Shown: piece after piece, positions 1-10,272 of the stretch | Numbering within the stretch: the first letter of the stretch is position 1 | How the letters are laid out: each line of letters opens with the position of its first letter | Origin: Shewanella sp. OMA3-2 | Lineage (GTDB): Bacteria; Pseudomonadota; Gammaproteobacteria; Enterobacterales; Shewanellaceae | Direction of reading: 5' to 3' | DNA length: 64,000 nucleotides | Assembly (NCBI RefSeq): GCF_021513195.1 | Contig: NZ_CP090974.1 | Coordinates: 3,298,001-3,362,000, forward strand | Notes under the pieces: generated by a model | Databases searched by the model: none | Told to the model about the DNA's origin: nothing | The model's input: only the letters and a program-made list of their open reading frames with translations | Translations under genes and position numbers: made by a program

Positions 1-1420
1 GATGTCTGTGACAAAATCTGCTGCTTAGTTAACTGCGCAGTTTCAGAAGCAAAGTCAACATCTTGAATGCGGCTACGCGCATCTGTTACGTTTGACTGAA
101 TATTGCTTAAGTTGCTAATGGTAAAGTTCATTCGATTCTGCACCGCACCTAAGTCTGCGCGTTGGCCATCTATTGATGCTATAGCCGCATCAATAACTGC
201 TAATGCATTTTGAGCGCCATCCGCATCGCCAATATCTACAGTTGAAATAGCATCTAGCGATGAAGCATATGGTGTCGATGCAACTTTAGCCATTGTTGCA
301 TCAGCAGAAGAGACTGTAAACGAATCTGTAGAATCAAGCTTCACAATACCTGCAAGTGTAGTTGAGTCAGTAGTACTTGCCGCCGCGCCGCTTAGAGTGA
401 TAGCAGTATTAGCCACCCCATCATCCCCTAGTACAGCAAATGTTGCTGTTGCTGTTGTAGTTGCACTTGTAGCAAAATCTTCAATCTTGATGTTATCGCC
501 ATCTTTATCTGTTAAAATCAACTCTTTGTTATCATTGATTTTAGCTGAAACACCAGTTGTATCATATGACTTATTAATCTCTTCCGCTAGGCCTGACAAA
601 TCGGTTATATCAGTAATGTTTTTCGATACTGTTGTACCGTTTATTTTCATACTTACAGTGCCAGCCTCGCCAATAGTCGCTTTAACTTGCGTAATACCAC
701 TAGCAGTTACACCTGTTTTACCGGATTCAGTATTAATTTTATCGGCCATAACTTTTGCGCTTGAATCGGCAGCTACCGTCACAGTCTTAGATACTCTACC
801 ATTGATAGTGACAGCCCCGCCTGCAACTCCATTACTTGCTGGAGCCACCCCGGCGGCTGTCGTACCAAAACCTAAACCAGCAGTAGCGGCCTCTAGTTTT
901 ACACTGTTATTACCAAGTTTTCCTGCTGAAACATCTTTCAAAGTTAATGAAATTGTTTCATTAGCATTTGAGCCTACTTGAAAGTTTTGAGTGCCATAAG
1001 TACCATCTAGTAATTTTTGTCCACCAAACGATGTTGTTTCGGCGATTCGAGTCAATTCAGTTTGTAATGCGGTTACTTCTTTTTGCATTGAGGCCGGTCT
1101 TCAGACGAGTTCGAACCGTTAGCTGACTGCAATGATAAGTCACGCATACGCTGCAAAATACTCGTGGATTGCTGCATAGAACCTTCTGCAGTTTGCGCAA
1201 TCGAAATGCCGTCGTTGGCGTTACGCATGGCAACACCGATACCGTTAATCTGACTAGTCATACGGTTAGAAATCTGCAAGCCTGCAGCATCATCTTTAGC
1301 ACTATTAATACGCAAACCTGACGATAGACGCTCCATAGATGTTTTAAGACCATTATTGGCACCATTTAAACTATTTTGTGCCTTCATTGAAGTGACGTTG
1401 GTGTTTACTGAAATAGCCAT
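1..1420 (-). CDS. fliC: Flagellin, partial at window edge, one frameshift
   Basis: Flagellar filament subunit, exported by the flagellar type III apparatus and polymerised outside the cell. The N-terminus ([18 protein letters not shown]) and the D0/D1 helices with [20 protein letters not shown] are classic flagellin. About 18 C-terminal residues lie beyond position 1. The frame breaks near 1094-1097, at codons for SEDR-ASMQKE, where one base is missing compared with the sister gene. Downstream of that the frame is flagellin-like to the window edge. Its central part (259-1040) is almost identical to the sister gene at 1661-3141. A good sigma-28 promoter lies upstream. I infer a real filament gene, probably intact in the organism, although true inactivation cannot be excluded. 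Confidence 0.9.
259..1040. repeat. Near-identical flagellin central segment, copy 1
   Basis: Matches 1980-2760 with one substitution (534 A versus 2255 G, synonymous) and one missing base in the other copy. It spans the variable central domain codons. The flanking D0/D1 codons of the two genes differ at many synonymous sites. This suggests recent gene conversion. Confidence 0.9.
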
Positions 1421-1493
1421 GATTATTGCCCTCTACCTAACTTGAATAGTGCCTGTCATTTGTGTCAGGCAAAGTTTATTTTCTACATACACT

Positions 1494-1520
1494 GTAACGG
1501 CAGGGGTAAAAAAAGCTTTA
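1494..1520 (-). promoter_or_regulatory. Sigma-28 (FliA) promoter for the first flagellin gene
   Basis: On the minus strand it reads TAAAGCTT, 11 bases, then GCCGTTAC. This is the spacing of the FliA consensus TAAAGTTT-N11-GCCGATAA. It lies 74 bases upstream of the flagellin ATG at 1420. Confidence 0.75.
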
Positions 1521-1592
1521 GGAAATATTTTAAATAATTGTTCACAAAAGATACATTAAAAATAAAAAACAATAAATACAGCAAGTAATAAT

Positions 1593-1646
1593 TAGTTTCA
1601 CATATAAAAAAACAGACCAGAGTCTGTTTTTTTATATGTGAAACTA
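1593..1646 (-). terminator. Terminator with 25-bp perfect stem between the flagellins
   Basis: Arms 1593-1617 and 1622-1646 are perfect inverted repeats around a 4-base loop (1618-1621). The inner part is a GC-containing CAGAC/GTCTG stem followed on the minus strand by seven T residues. It lies 14 bases past the stop of the upstream flagellin gene, so each flagellin is probably a separate transcript. Confidence 0.85.
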
Positions 1647-1660
1647 GTTTAGTGCATTCC

Positions 1661-3141
1661 TTATCCCAACAACGATAACGCCGTTTGCGGTAACTGATTA
1701 GCTTGAGCTAACATCGCCGAAGAGGTTTGCGACAAAATCTGCTGCTTGGTTAACTCAGCTGTTTCAGATGCGAAATCTACATCTTGAATACGACTACGCG
1801 CATCGGTTACGTTAGACTGAATATTGCTTAAGTTGCTAATGGTAAAGTTCATTCGATTCTGTACTGCACCTAAATCAGATCTACTTCCATCAATTGACGC
1901 TATTGCGGCATCTATTGCCTCCAGAGCGTTTTGAGCACCGTCAGCATCACCGATATCAATTGAAGCTACATCAACCAGTGATGAAGCATATGGTGTCGAT
2001 GCAACTTTAGCCATTGTTGCATCAGCAGAAGAGACTGTAAACGAATCTGTAGAATCAAGCTTCACAATACCTGCAAGTGTAGTTGAGTCAGTAGTACTTG
2101 CCGCCGCGCCGCTTAGAGTGATAGCAGTATTAGCCACCCCATCATCCCCTAGTACAGCAAATGTTGCTGTTGCTGTTGTAGTTGCACTTGTAGCAAAATC
2201 TTCAATCTTGATGTTATCGCCATCTTTATCTGTTAAAATCAACTCTTTGTTATCGTTGATTTTAGCTGAAACACCAGTTGTATCATATGACTTATTAATC
2301 TCTTCCGCTAGGCCTGACAAATCGGTTATATCAGTAATGTTTTTCGATACTGTTGTACCGTTTATTTTCATACTTACAGTGCCAGCCTCGCCAATAGTCG
2401 CTTTAACTTGCGTAATACCACTAGCAGTTACACCTGTTTTACCGGATTCAGTATTAATTTTATCGGCCATAACTTTTGCGCTTGAATCGGCAGCTACCGT
2501 CACAGTCTTAGATACTCTACCATTGATAGTGACAGCCCCGCCTGCAACTCCATTACTTGCTGGAGCCACCCGGCGGCTGTCGTACCAAAACCTAAACCAG
2601 CAGTAGCGGCCTCTAGTTTTACACTGTTATTACCAAGTTTTCCTGCTGAAACATCTTTCAAAGTTAATGAAATTGTTTCATTAGCATTTGAGCCTACTTG
2701 AAAGTTTTGAGTGCCATAAGTACCATCTAGTAATTTTTGTCCACCAAACGATGTTGTTTCAGCAATACGGGTCAATTCTGATTGCAATGCAGACACCTCT
2801 TTTTGCATCGCAGCTCGGTCTTCAGACGAGTTCGAACCGTTAGCTGACTGCAATGACAAGTCACGCATACGCTGGAGGATATTGGTCGATTCTTGCATAG
2901 CGCCTTCAGCGGTTTGCGCAATCGAAATACCATCATTAGCATTACGCACTGCCACACCAATACCATTAATTTGACTTGTGAAACGATTTGAAATTTGTAA
3001 ACCTGCCGCATCGTCTTTGGCGCTATTGATGCGAAGACCTGTAGATAAACGTTCCATAGACATAGAAAGTTTGCCATTAGCGCCATTTAAACTATTCTGC
3101 GCTTTCATTGATGTGACGTTGGTATTAACTGAAATAGCCAT
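1661..3141 (-). CDS. fliC: Flagellin, one frameshift in the central region
   Basis: Second filament subunit gene. The N-terminal part (from 3141) has [15 protein letters not shown] and [17 protein letters not shown]. The C-terminal part ends with ...[19 protein letters not shown]. One G is lost in a CCGGGG run (2571-2573), which the sister copy retains. With it restored the protein is about 493 residues, much longer than the roughly 270-residue flagellins common in Shewanella. The extra central region contains two stretches resembling Flagellin_IN repeats ([15 protein letters not shown] and [15 protein letters not shown]). The RBS AGAGGA precedes the ATG. A sigma-28-like element overlaps the flgL stop upstream. 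The frameshift is probably an artefact. Confidence 0.9.
1980..2760. repeat. Near-identical flagellin central segment, copy 2
   Basis: Partner of 259-1040, one base shorter because of the missing G that frameshifts this gene. The match ends abruptly at both sides (around 1980 and 2760), where the flanking conserved domains diverge. Confidence 0.9.
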
Positions 3142-3244
3142 ATGTAAATTCCTCTTCTTAGTTGAACGCCAAGACTCGGAGCTTGGCTAAACGGTTAATC
3201 ATTAAACTGTTACTTTTTGTAAGAGCCTTTTTATAAAAGACCTT

Positions 3245-3271
3245 ATATCGATTCAAACTTAAAACGTTTTA
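3245..3271 (-). promoter_or_regulatory. Probable sigma-28 promoter for the second flagellin gene
   Basis: The minus strand reads TAAAACGT, 11 bases, ATCGATAT. The spacing is correct and the CGATA core of the -10 is intact, but the rest is weaker than at the sister gene. It overlaps the flgL stop codon at 3269-3271. Confidence 0.5.
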
Positions 3272-4486
3272 TATATAGTCAAACAAACTGGTCGAACCGA
3301 CTTTACTGAACACACTCGATATTGCGTTGAGCGCTAATTGCTGTTTTTCAAATTCGGTTACTGCCGAGGCGAAATCTAAGTCTTCTAACTTTGATAGCGC
3401 CGAGGTGTTAATCAATTTTTCATCAGAGTGATTATCGCTATACTGTTGCAACACTTTTAAACTGTTGCCGGTTAAGCTACGTTGCTGACTCATTTGATTG
3501 ACGCCACTATCAATGTTATTCAATAGTTGTGCCAACTCTGACTGACCCGCAGGTGTTTGTGCATCGTTGGCGCTTTCGAATAATGCGATAGCCTTGCTGA
3601 AAGTGTCGAAAATACTGACCTGTGGCAGTTCTGCCATGGTAAATGTGTCACCGATTTTAGGCTCGCCTTTAAGCTGCACTTCAATGCTGTTAAACCTAAC
3701 CGGCAACGCCGCGTCAAAAGGACTGGCTGCATTGGTGGGGACAAGGTTTGCCGGTACGGCACTATCTGTCACCTGTAAATTAACGCCACCTAAGCCGTCA
3801 TCAACAAAGTTAAAAGTATAGGTATCAGCCACATGAGTTGTTGTATCAGTTATCTTGGCGCTAGTAACCACAAAGTCGCCTTGCTGTGATGGCAAATAAT
3901 TGACGCCATAATCACCCATTGCATGGGGCGCTTTCATAAAGGCGGCATCTCCAGGTACATTGGTATTCACCTGTATCCCTTCTGCAATAATACTTTTACG
4001 AATACCTGCATCACCGCTGTAAAGCACTTTACCAGCGTTATCAAAAGCAAAAGGCGCGTTGTTAGTTTTATTACCCGCAAAAATATAATTGCCTGATTCA
4101 TCTTTGGTGTTAGCTATGGACATTAACTGTTCAAGACTTTGACGCATGTCAGCGGCAATCACTTGCCGTTCGGCGGAAGTCATACTGCCGTTAGCGCCGC
4201 GCAGCATAGATTCTTTCATACTACCCACTAACGTATCTGCTTGGCCTAGTTGATTTTCAGCTTGTTGAATATGGTTAGTGGCGTAATCGATGTTTCTAAT
4301 AAACTGATCTACCAAGGCATTTTTTTGTTTCAGGTTATCAATGCCAATCGCTGCAACAGGATCTTCTCCGGCGGTATTGACTTTTTTTCTGCTAGAAAGT
4401 TGTTCCATAATTTTGTTTGTCGCTGTTTGCTTTTGCAAAATACTGCTGGTGTTTTGATTAAACATTTGTCCGGTAGAAATTCTCAT
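3269..4486 (-). CDS. flgL: Flagellar hook-filament junction protein FlgL (HAP3)
   Basis: Second junction protein, linking the hook (through FlgK) to the flagellin filament. The 405-residue product has the flagellin-like N-terminal helix (MRISTGQMFNQNTSSIL, then SSRKKVNTAGEDPVAA) and a matching C-terminal helix (ALNAISSVFSKVGSTSLFDYI). The middle is a variable domain. It follows flgK by 10 bases in the same direction and precedes the flagellins, the usual order in polar-flagellum clusters. An RBS AGGAGG lies just before the ATG. No sign of damage. Confidence 0.95.
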   Translation of the reverse strand: MRISTGQMFNQNTSSILQKQTATNKIMEQLSSRKKVNTAGEDPVAAIGIDNLKQKNALVDQFIRNIDYATNHIQQAENQLGQADTLVGSMKESMLRGANGSMTSAERQVIAADMRQSLEQLMSIANTKDESGNYIFAGNKTNNAPFAFDNAGKVLYSGDAGIRKSIIAEGIQVNTNVPGDAAFMKAPHAMGDYGVNYLPSQQGDFVVTSAKITDTTTHVADTYTFNFVDDGLGGVNLQVTDSAVPANLVPTNAASPFDAALPVRFNSIEVQLKGEPKIGDTFTMAELPQVSIFDTFSKAIALFESANDAQTPAGQSELAQLLNNIDSGVNQMSQQRSLTGNSLKVLQQYSDNHSDEKLINTSALSKLEDLDFASAVTEFEKQQLALNAISSVFSKVGSTSLFDYI

Positions 4487-4496
4487 GATTTACCTC

Positions 4497-6422
4497 CTAA
4501 CGAACCGAGCTTAATAAAGAATCGAAAATAGTTTGTGCTGTTGTCATTATTCTGGCGGATGCTTGATAAGCTTGCTGAAAACGCATTAAATTAACGGCTT
4601 CTTCGTCAAGGTTTACGCCTGATTCACTTTGAACACGGTTATAAGCTTGCTGAAAAATGGCATCAGCTGAACCCGCTCTCACTTCGGCGGCTTTGGTTTT
4701 ACTGCCAATATCTAACTTGGTGTTTTCAAATACGCCACCTAGCGTGGTTGTTCCACCGTTCATCAGTTTGGCATCGGACATCTCCGCCATTGCAACGGCA
4801 TTACTGTTATCACCTTCTGCAAAAGATAAGTCGAATGTGAAACTGTCAGTAACACCAGCAGTAGATGTGTCATCTATTTCAATGCTGAAGCCAAAACCGG
4901 TATTAATTTGTGGCGGTGTAAAAGCGCTTGGCTTCGGCTAAAGAAGTGCCTGATGAATTAAAAACTTCAAAGGTATTGGCTGCACTATCTACACGAACAG
5001 TAAGTTCACTTCCTGTAAGCGGAAAACCTGCTGTAGTGCGAGTAACAGCACTAACCTTTACTTCCATGTCACCTGAATTTATAGCATCTGCTGTAATTTT
5101 AGGAGCTGCGGCAGCAATACCTTTAGGGTCAGTCATAATCATGGCTAAGCCTGCTGCTGCGCCTGATGTAGGACGAATTTCAAACTTGTCGCCATCATTC
5201 ATAGCACCCGTACTGATATTGATGCTAAAACCATCACCACCGACTAATTCTCCGGTGGGTTCAATGTCAACGGGCTCACTTTACCTGTCTGGGTATCTGT
5301 TAGTTTATAGGTTGCTGGCGCGATGAAAGATAACTCATACCCACCGCCACTTAACATGCCGACGTCATCAATATTGACGCTCAGTTTTGCATTACCCGTG
5401 TTAGTAGAGAATTCACCTACCCGACCAGATGACATTAATGGATCATTAATGTCACGAAATAGGTTTTGGCCAACATTGCCATTTAAGTCGAATCCTTTTG
5501 ATTGCATTTCATTAAACGCATCTGCAATACCTAGAGCCAATTGACCGAGTTCTTGGCTTGCAGGAATTAAGGTTTCTGAGCGAAAATCAAATAGCGCACC
5601 TAATTGACCACCTAGCTTGGATGGATTCATAATCAGTGACTGATTACCTGTGCTTGCGGTGATACGAAGTTCATTTGGATAAGGATCGCCAGTGGTTACG
5701 CCTACCGACATAGACACTTCACCCGAAACCAACATAACAGAACCGCCTAACATAATAGACTTAGCCCCAGTGTCTAATGGGATCACATTCACTTGGGCAT
5801 ACTGGCTAAGTTCTTGAATTAGGGCATCTTGCTTATCTAATATTTGGCTATCATTACCACTAGACTTCATTAGTTCTAAGTTGAGATTACCCAGCTCTTT
5901 GCTAATTTCATTGATGCGCACAGTCATTGACTCAATTTGGCCATTAGTTTGCTTGGTTTGGTTATCTAAATGTGATTGCATTTGATTCATGGTTTTGGCT
6001 AACTGCTCAGCAGAACTTAATGCGCTGCTGCGGATCCCTAGGTCTGTAGGTAAGTCAGCAACACTATTAATACTGGCGAAAAAATTATTCAACCCTGAAG
6101 GCACCATTTTGCCGATTTGTGAATACAATTGATCTAATTCACTCATCTTTGAATAGGTCGCCTCTGCACCACTTAAGCTGGTTTGGCCAATACGTAACTC
6201 ACGGGCGGCAAATTCGTTATACACTCTTTTGACATCAGTAACATAAGTGCCAGTGCCATAAAAACTATTGCCTAGTCGTTGTGACTCATTACTTGCTTGG
6301 TTTACCACCTGACGGTGATAGCCTTGGGTATTAGCGTTGGCAATATTATTACTGGTAACTGCCAATTGTGATTGCGATGCCTGTACACCTGTACGAGCAA
6401 TATTCAGTAGATCGATAGCCAT
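4497..6422 (-). CDS. flgK: Flagellar hook-associated protein FlgK (HAP1), two frameshifts
   Basis: First hook-filament junction protein. The N-terminus (MAIDLLNIARTGVQASQSQL, then SNNIANANTQGYHRQ) and the C-terminus (VNLDEEAVNLMRFQQAYQASARIM) are characteristic. The frame is lost at about 5252-5255, where a base is missing at CCGG; with it restored the text reads through LTLNPP to GELVGGDGFSINI. It is regained near 4921-4932 by an apparent extra base. The 330-base stretch between is good FlgK sequence in the shifted frame, so this is one gene of about 641 residues. The ATG overlaps the flgJ stop as TAATG, indicating translational coupling. Confidence 0.9.
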
Positions 6423-7612
6423 TACTTAGTCTCCCCAGGTATTACGGACTTAAGTCCTTCAGTTACAGACTGCATCACACTGATCACTTTTTTGGCATAC
6501 TGCGGATCGGTGGCGTAACCGGCTTTTTGCAAAGCGTGAATAAATTGACGCGGCTCACTGGCGACTTTACGTGCATCTTGATAGCGATCGTTTTGAGAAA
6601 TAAACGACACAAAGTCATTAAAACTTTGTTCTAAGTTTTCATACATTCGAAAGTCTGCACGTTGCTGAACAGGAATACCTTTTTCAAATTCAAGCGTATT
6701 CACTGTGGTTTTATCACCTTGCCAACGCTTATCTGCTTTAATGTTAAATAGGTTGTTACTCATGCTGCCATCTTGTTTTCGAATAACTTTTTGACCCCAA
6801 CCCGTTTCAAGTGCCGATTGAGCGATTAACACTTCTGGTGTGGTACCTAATTGTTTAGCCGCTTTTTCAGCATGGGGATACAACACTGATATAAAGTGTT
6901 GTGGATCATTAAATCGATTCACCACCTCACTCATTGAAGGTGCTGATGCACTATTCAATAACGGTTTGCTGGCTTGCTTTGAGCTTATTGCAGGCTTATC
7001 TTCCACTGTAGAAGCAACCATAGTAGGCAATACTTTGCCGTTATGATGGTTAGTACCGCTTGGCGATACCTTGCCGGCTAAAATTGAATCCATGGTTTGT
7101 TTAGCTGTAATAGACGACACAGGAGTAGCCATTAGAATGTCGCTTTCACCTGCTAAAGTCTGCGAACTACCCACATTACTGTTTGCAGTCCAAGATGGTG
7201 ATAAAGAAGAGGTATTGAGCTCGCTTGCGTCATTCACAACCATGGCAGGAATAACTCGACCGTCAATATTGCCACGCAATACTGATGCTGGTGTCATCGG
7301 GCTATCGTCAGGAGAAAGCTGCTGAACCATTAACTCTGCAAGGCCCAGCATGCCTTTATTTGATAAGTCCATCGACATTTGTTGATCACGCATTTGCTCA
7401 TAAAAAGCTGTGGCATCACTATTAAAAGGGCTGTCTGACTTAAACGCCTCGTTGGCATCTCGCATGCTTTTCATCAGCATTTGAATAAAAATACCCTCGA
7501 ACTGTTTGGCCACTTCTTTAAGCGCGCCTTTCTCGTCTTTCTGGGCTTGAACACGAAGTGAATCTAGTCCTCCTAGATCCAGAAAGTGCGAAGAATTTGA
7601 CAGCTTTTCCAT
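6422..7612 (-). CDS. flgJ: Flagellar rod assembly protein / peptidoglycan hydrolase FlgJ
   Basis: Periplasmic bifunctional protein that caps the growing rod and locally opens the cell wall. Residues about 30-100 are the rod-binding domain (VAKQFEGIFIQMLMKSMRDA, ending in DLSNKGMLGLAELM). A low-complexity linker spans about 100-235. The C-terminal glucosaminidase domain (about 236-390) contains the ALETGWGQ motif with the likely catalytic Glu269. At 396 residues it is longer than the E. coli form (313), because of the linker. It overlaps flgK by one base. Confidence 0.95.
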   Translation of the reverse strand: MEKLSNSSHFLDLGGLDSLRVQAQKDEKGALKEVAKQFEGIFIQMLMKSMRDANEAFKSDSPFNSDATAFYEQMRDQQMSMDLSNKGMLGLAELMVQQLSPDDSPMTPASVLRGNIDGRVIPAMVVNDASELNTSSLSPSWTANSNVGSSQTLAGESDILMATPVSSITAKQTMDSILAGKVSPSGTNHHNGKVLPTMVASTVEDKPAISSKQASKPLLNSASAPSMSEVVNRFNDPQHFISVLYPHAEKAAKQLGTTPEVLIAQSALETGWGQKVIRKQDGSMSNNLFNIKADKRWQGDKTTVNTLEFEKGIPVQQRADFRMYENLEQSFNDFVSFISQNDRYQDARKVASEPRQFIHALQKAGYATDPQYAKKVISVMQSVTEGLKSVIPGETK

Positions 7613-7674
7613 AGTAGTCCCGTAACAGAGGTCGGTCTTATTTAAACAGCCACTTTAATAATAAGTGCCAATAT

Positions 7675-8775
7675 TTAAATGATGATAAGTTCACCATGCA
7701 AAGCGCCTGCCATCTTTAATGCTTCTAAAATTGCTAATACATCTGAAGGAGCTGCACCGACTAAATTAACCGCACGGACTAATTCATCTAAGGTCGTTCC
7801 AGGGTTAAACATAAACATACGTCTATCATCTTGATTTACATCAATAGTACTATTGGTTGTCACCACCGTTTGGCCGCCCGCCAACGCATTAGGTTGAGAT
7901 ACCTGTGTTGCTTCAGCAATAGTCACTGTCAGCCCCCCGTGCGTAACTGCAGCTGGTAGTAATTGCACATTTTTACCTACGACTATGGTGCCAGTTCTAG
8001 AGTTCACTATCACTTTGGCTGATTCATCAGCTGGCTCAACTTGTACATTCTCTAAGGTTGCTAGAAATGATACTCGTTGTGAGGCATCTCTTGGAGCGCT
8101 GACTTGAATCGAGCTAGCATCTAACGCGCGTGCCATGCCAGGACCTAATAAATCATTGATGGCATCTGCGGTTCTTTTGGCGGTAGAGAAATCGGCTCGG
8201 CGTAAATTAAAAGTTAAGTGATCACCACTTGCAAAGGGGGATAACACACTTCGTTCTACAATTGCACCACCTGGTATACGTCCAACAGTTGGCGTATTTT
8301 GGATGACTTGCGAACCATCTAAACCTTCAGCACTAAAGCCGCTTACCACTAAACTGCCCTGGGCAATAGCGTACACATTACCGTCCACTCCTTTCATAAA
8401 GGTTTGCACCAAGGTTCCACCACGTAAACTTTTAGCTTCACCAATACTTGATACGGTGACATCCAATGTTTGACCCGGTTTAATAAAAGCTGGCATGTCA
8501 GCGTGAACCGCGACCACTGCAACGTTTTTCACTTTAGGTCTAACTGAATCAGGTAAATTTATACCAAAGTTTTTTAACATGGTTTTAAAAGTTTGTTCGG
8601 TATAACGGGTTTTCTCGCCTGTACCTGGTAACCCTACAACAAGTCCGTATCCAATCAATTGGTTACTACGAACACCTTGCACATTAGCAATATCTTTAAG
8701 ACGTTGTGCTTCTGTGGGTGTGGTGATAACCATACATGCTGTGAAAAGCATGACTAAAATAGGTTTAATATTCAT
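7675..8775 (-). CDS. flgI: Flagellar P-ring protein FlgI
   Basis: Subunit of the periplasmic P ring that, with the L ring, bushes the rod. The 366-residue precursor has a cleavable signal peptide (about residues 1-23, ending TEAQ) followed by [20 protein letters not shown], a signature of FlgI. The C-terminus ends [18 protein letters not shown]. It follows flgH by 10 bases. Length matches the family and no defects are seen. Confidence 0.97.
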   Translation of the reverse strand: MNIKPILVMLFTACMVITTPTEAQRLKDIANVQGVRSNQLIGYGLVVGLPGTGEKTRYTEQTFKTMLKNFGINLPDSVRPKVKNVAVVAVHADMPAFIKPGQTLDVTVSSIGEAKSLRGGTLVQTFMKGVDGNVYAIAQGSLVVSGFSAEGLDGSQVIQNTPTVGRIPGGAIVERSVLSPFASGDHLTFNLRRADFSTAKRTADAINDLLGPGMARALDASSIQVSAPRDASQRVSFLATLENVQVEPADESAKVIVNSRTGTIVVGKNVQLLPAAVTHGGLTVTIAEATQVSQPNALAGGQTVVTTNSTIDVNQDDRRMFMFNPGTTLDELVRAVNLVGAAPSDVLAILEALKMAGALHGELIII

Positions 8776-8785
8776 GTTCTACCCC

Positions 8786-9466
8786 TTAAAAAGGCCACCA
8801 CTCACCCATAAAGAATGAGCTTAACCAGCCCACTTTTTGGGTGTCGGCAAACGTGCCGGTTCCGCTATATTGAATACGAGCATTGGCAACTCGCGTTGAT
8901 TCTATGGTGTTATCTGGTGTGATATCTTGGCTACGCACAATACCCGTCACTCGAATAAATTCATCGCCATTATTAATGGAAATCCATTTTTCGCCTCGAA
9001 TAACCAAGTTTCCATTACTTAACACTTGCATTACGTTGGCAGAAATACTGCCATCTAAACTATTCGATTGATCGGCATCAGCTTCACGTTTGGTATTCAT
9101 ACTGTCGGAATAACGCAAATCTAACGGCACTCCTTTAATAGAGACATTACCGCCGCCTGCATAGATGGGTTCAACACTTAGGCCGGTATTTTTCTTCATT
9201 TCATTGTTAGCACTTTTGGTTGCCTGAGTAGACTCTTTCAACACAACAGTAATGATGTCACCCACTTTGTGGGCACGAAGGTCAGAATACAAACTTGAAG
9301 CTTGTGAATCTAAATATATAGAGCCAGTGGCCATCACTTGAGTCGAAGGCTCTTCTGGATAAACAGGTGCATAGAATGGATCATCAGGGATCGGCTTTTT
9401 CTGAGTAGAACTGCAACCGACTAACAGCATAGCTGTTGTAGCTATAACAAGAAGTTTACTCATCAC
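8786..9466 (-). CDS. flgH: Flagellar L-ring lipoprotein FlgH
   Basis: Outer-membrane L-ring subunit. The 226-residue precursor begins with a lipoprotein signal peptide with lipobox LLVGC (lipidated Cys18), followed by SST. Typical FlgH features are the segment [29 protein letters not shown] and the C-terminal W-rich end (FFMGEWWPF). It lies between flgG (6 bases) and flgI (10 bases) in one transcription unit. Confidence 0.97.
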   Translation of the reverse strand: MMSKLLVIATTAMLLVGCSSTQKKPIPDDPFYAPVYPEEPSTQVMATGSIYLDSQASSLYSDLRAHKVGDIITVVLKESTQATKSANNEMKKNTGLSVEPIYAGGGNVSIKGVPLDLRYSDSMNTKREADADQSNSLDGSISANVMQVLSNGNLVIRGEKWISINNGDEFIRVTGIVRSQDITPDNTIESTRVANARIQYSGTGTFADTQKVGWLSSFFMGEWWPF

Positions 9467-9472
9467 TGCCCC

Positions 9473-10261
9473 CTAAAGGTTTTGATTAACATAAGACAGC
9501 ATCTGATCTACCGCTGAAATAACTTTCGAGTTCATTTCATAGATCCGCTGGCTTTGAATTAAATTAACCAACTCTTCTGTCACATTAACATTCGATGTTT
9601 CTAATGCACCTTGGCGAATTGCACCTAAACCATCTTGTGAAGCCGTCCCTTGAATAGGTGTACCACTGGCGCCGGTTTCGGTATAAAGGTTCTGTCCAAG
9701 TGGATCGAGTCCTGACGGATTAATAAAATCTGTCATGGTAAGTTGACCGATTGTCTGACTTTCTGTTCCACCAGCTAATTTAACTGACACTTCTCCCTCT
9801 GCTGACACTGTGATACTCATGGCATCTTCTGGAATAGTAATCGGCGGTTGCAATACATAGCCTGAACCAGGAGTAACGATTTGCCCCGTATCATCTAAGC
9901 TAAATTGACCATTACGGGTATAAGCAGCTGTACCATCAGGCATTTGCACTTCAAAAAAACCAGGACCTTCAATCATTAAATCTAATGAATTGTCGGTTGT
10001 GAGCATATTGCCCTGAGTAAACATTTTTTGGGTGGCAACCACTTTGGTACCCGCACCTAAATTTAAACCATTAGGTAACTTGGTATTGTCGGCACTGATC
10101 CCACCGGCTTGATTAATGGTTTGATAGAGTAAATCTTCAAATACCGCACGGCTTTTCTTGTAGCCTATGGTGCTAGCATTGGCGACGTTATTTGAAATAA
10201 CCGCAATATCTGTTTGTTGGGCGTCTAAACCCGTTTTACTAATCCACAGAGCTGGATGCAT
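9473..10261 (-). CDS. flgG: Flagellar distal rod protein FlgG
   Basis: Main component of the distal rod, crossing the periplasm to the hook. The 262-residue protein starts MHPALWISKTGLDAQQ, with the rod/hook motif ISNNVANASTIGYKKSRA near residue 25. It ends with the conserved helix VNVTEELVNLIQSQRIYEMNSKVI. It lies 11 bases downstream of flgF and shares the predicted sigma-54 transcript starting upstream of flgF. No signal peptide, as expected for a type III export substrate. Confidence 0.97.
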   Translation of the reverse strand: MHPALWISKTGLDAQQTDIAVISNNVANASTIGYKKSRAVFEDLLYQTINQAGGISADNTKLPNGLNLGAGTKVVATQKMFTQGNMLTTDNSLDLMIEGPGFFEVQMPDGTAAYTRNGQFSLDDTGQIVTPGSGYVLQPPITIPEDAMSITVSAEGEVSVKLAGGTESQTIGQLTMTDFINPSGLDPLGQNLYTETGASGTPIQGTASQDGLGAIRQGALETSNVNVTEELVNLIQSQRIYEMNSKVISAVDQMLSYVNQNL

Positions 10262-10272
10262 AATAAATACTC

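Noticed and set aside
397..981. 194-codon open frame antisense to the first flagellin, with a similar one at 2118-2606
   Set aside because: It is the complement of Thr/Ser/Val-rich flagellin codons, has no ribosome-binding site, and is present in both copies only because the DNA is duplicated.
1073..3141. Programmed frameshifting or true pseudogenes as the explanation of both broken flagellins
   Set aside because: The breaks are at different places, lack slippery heptamers, and similar losses occur in purL and rlmN. Sequence error explains all of them more simply.
4497..5202. Two extra small proteins inside flgK
   Set aside because: Both read as ordinary FlgK sequence in shifted frames and join into one full-length gene.
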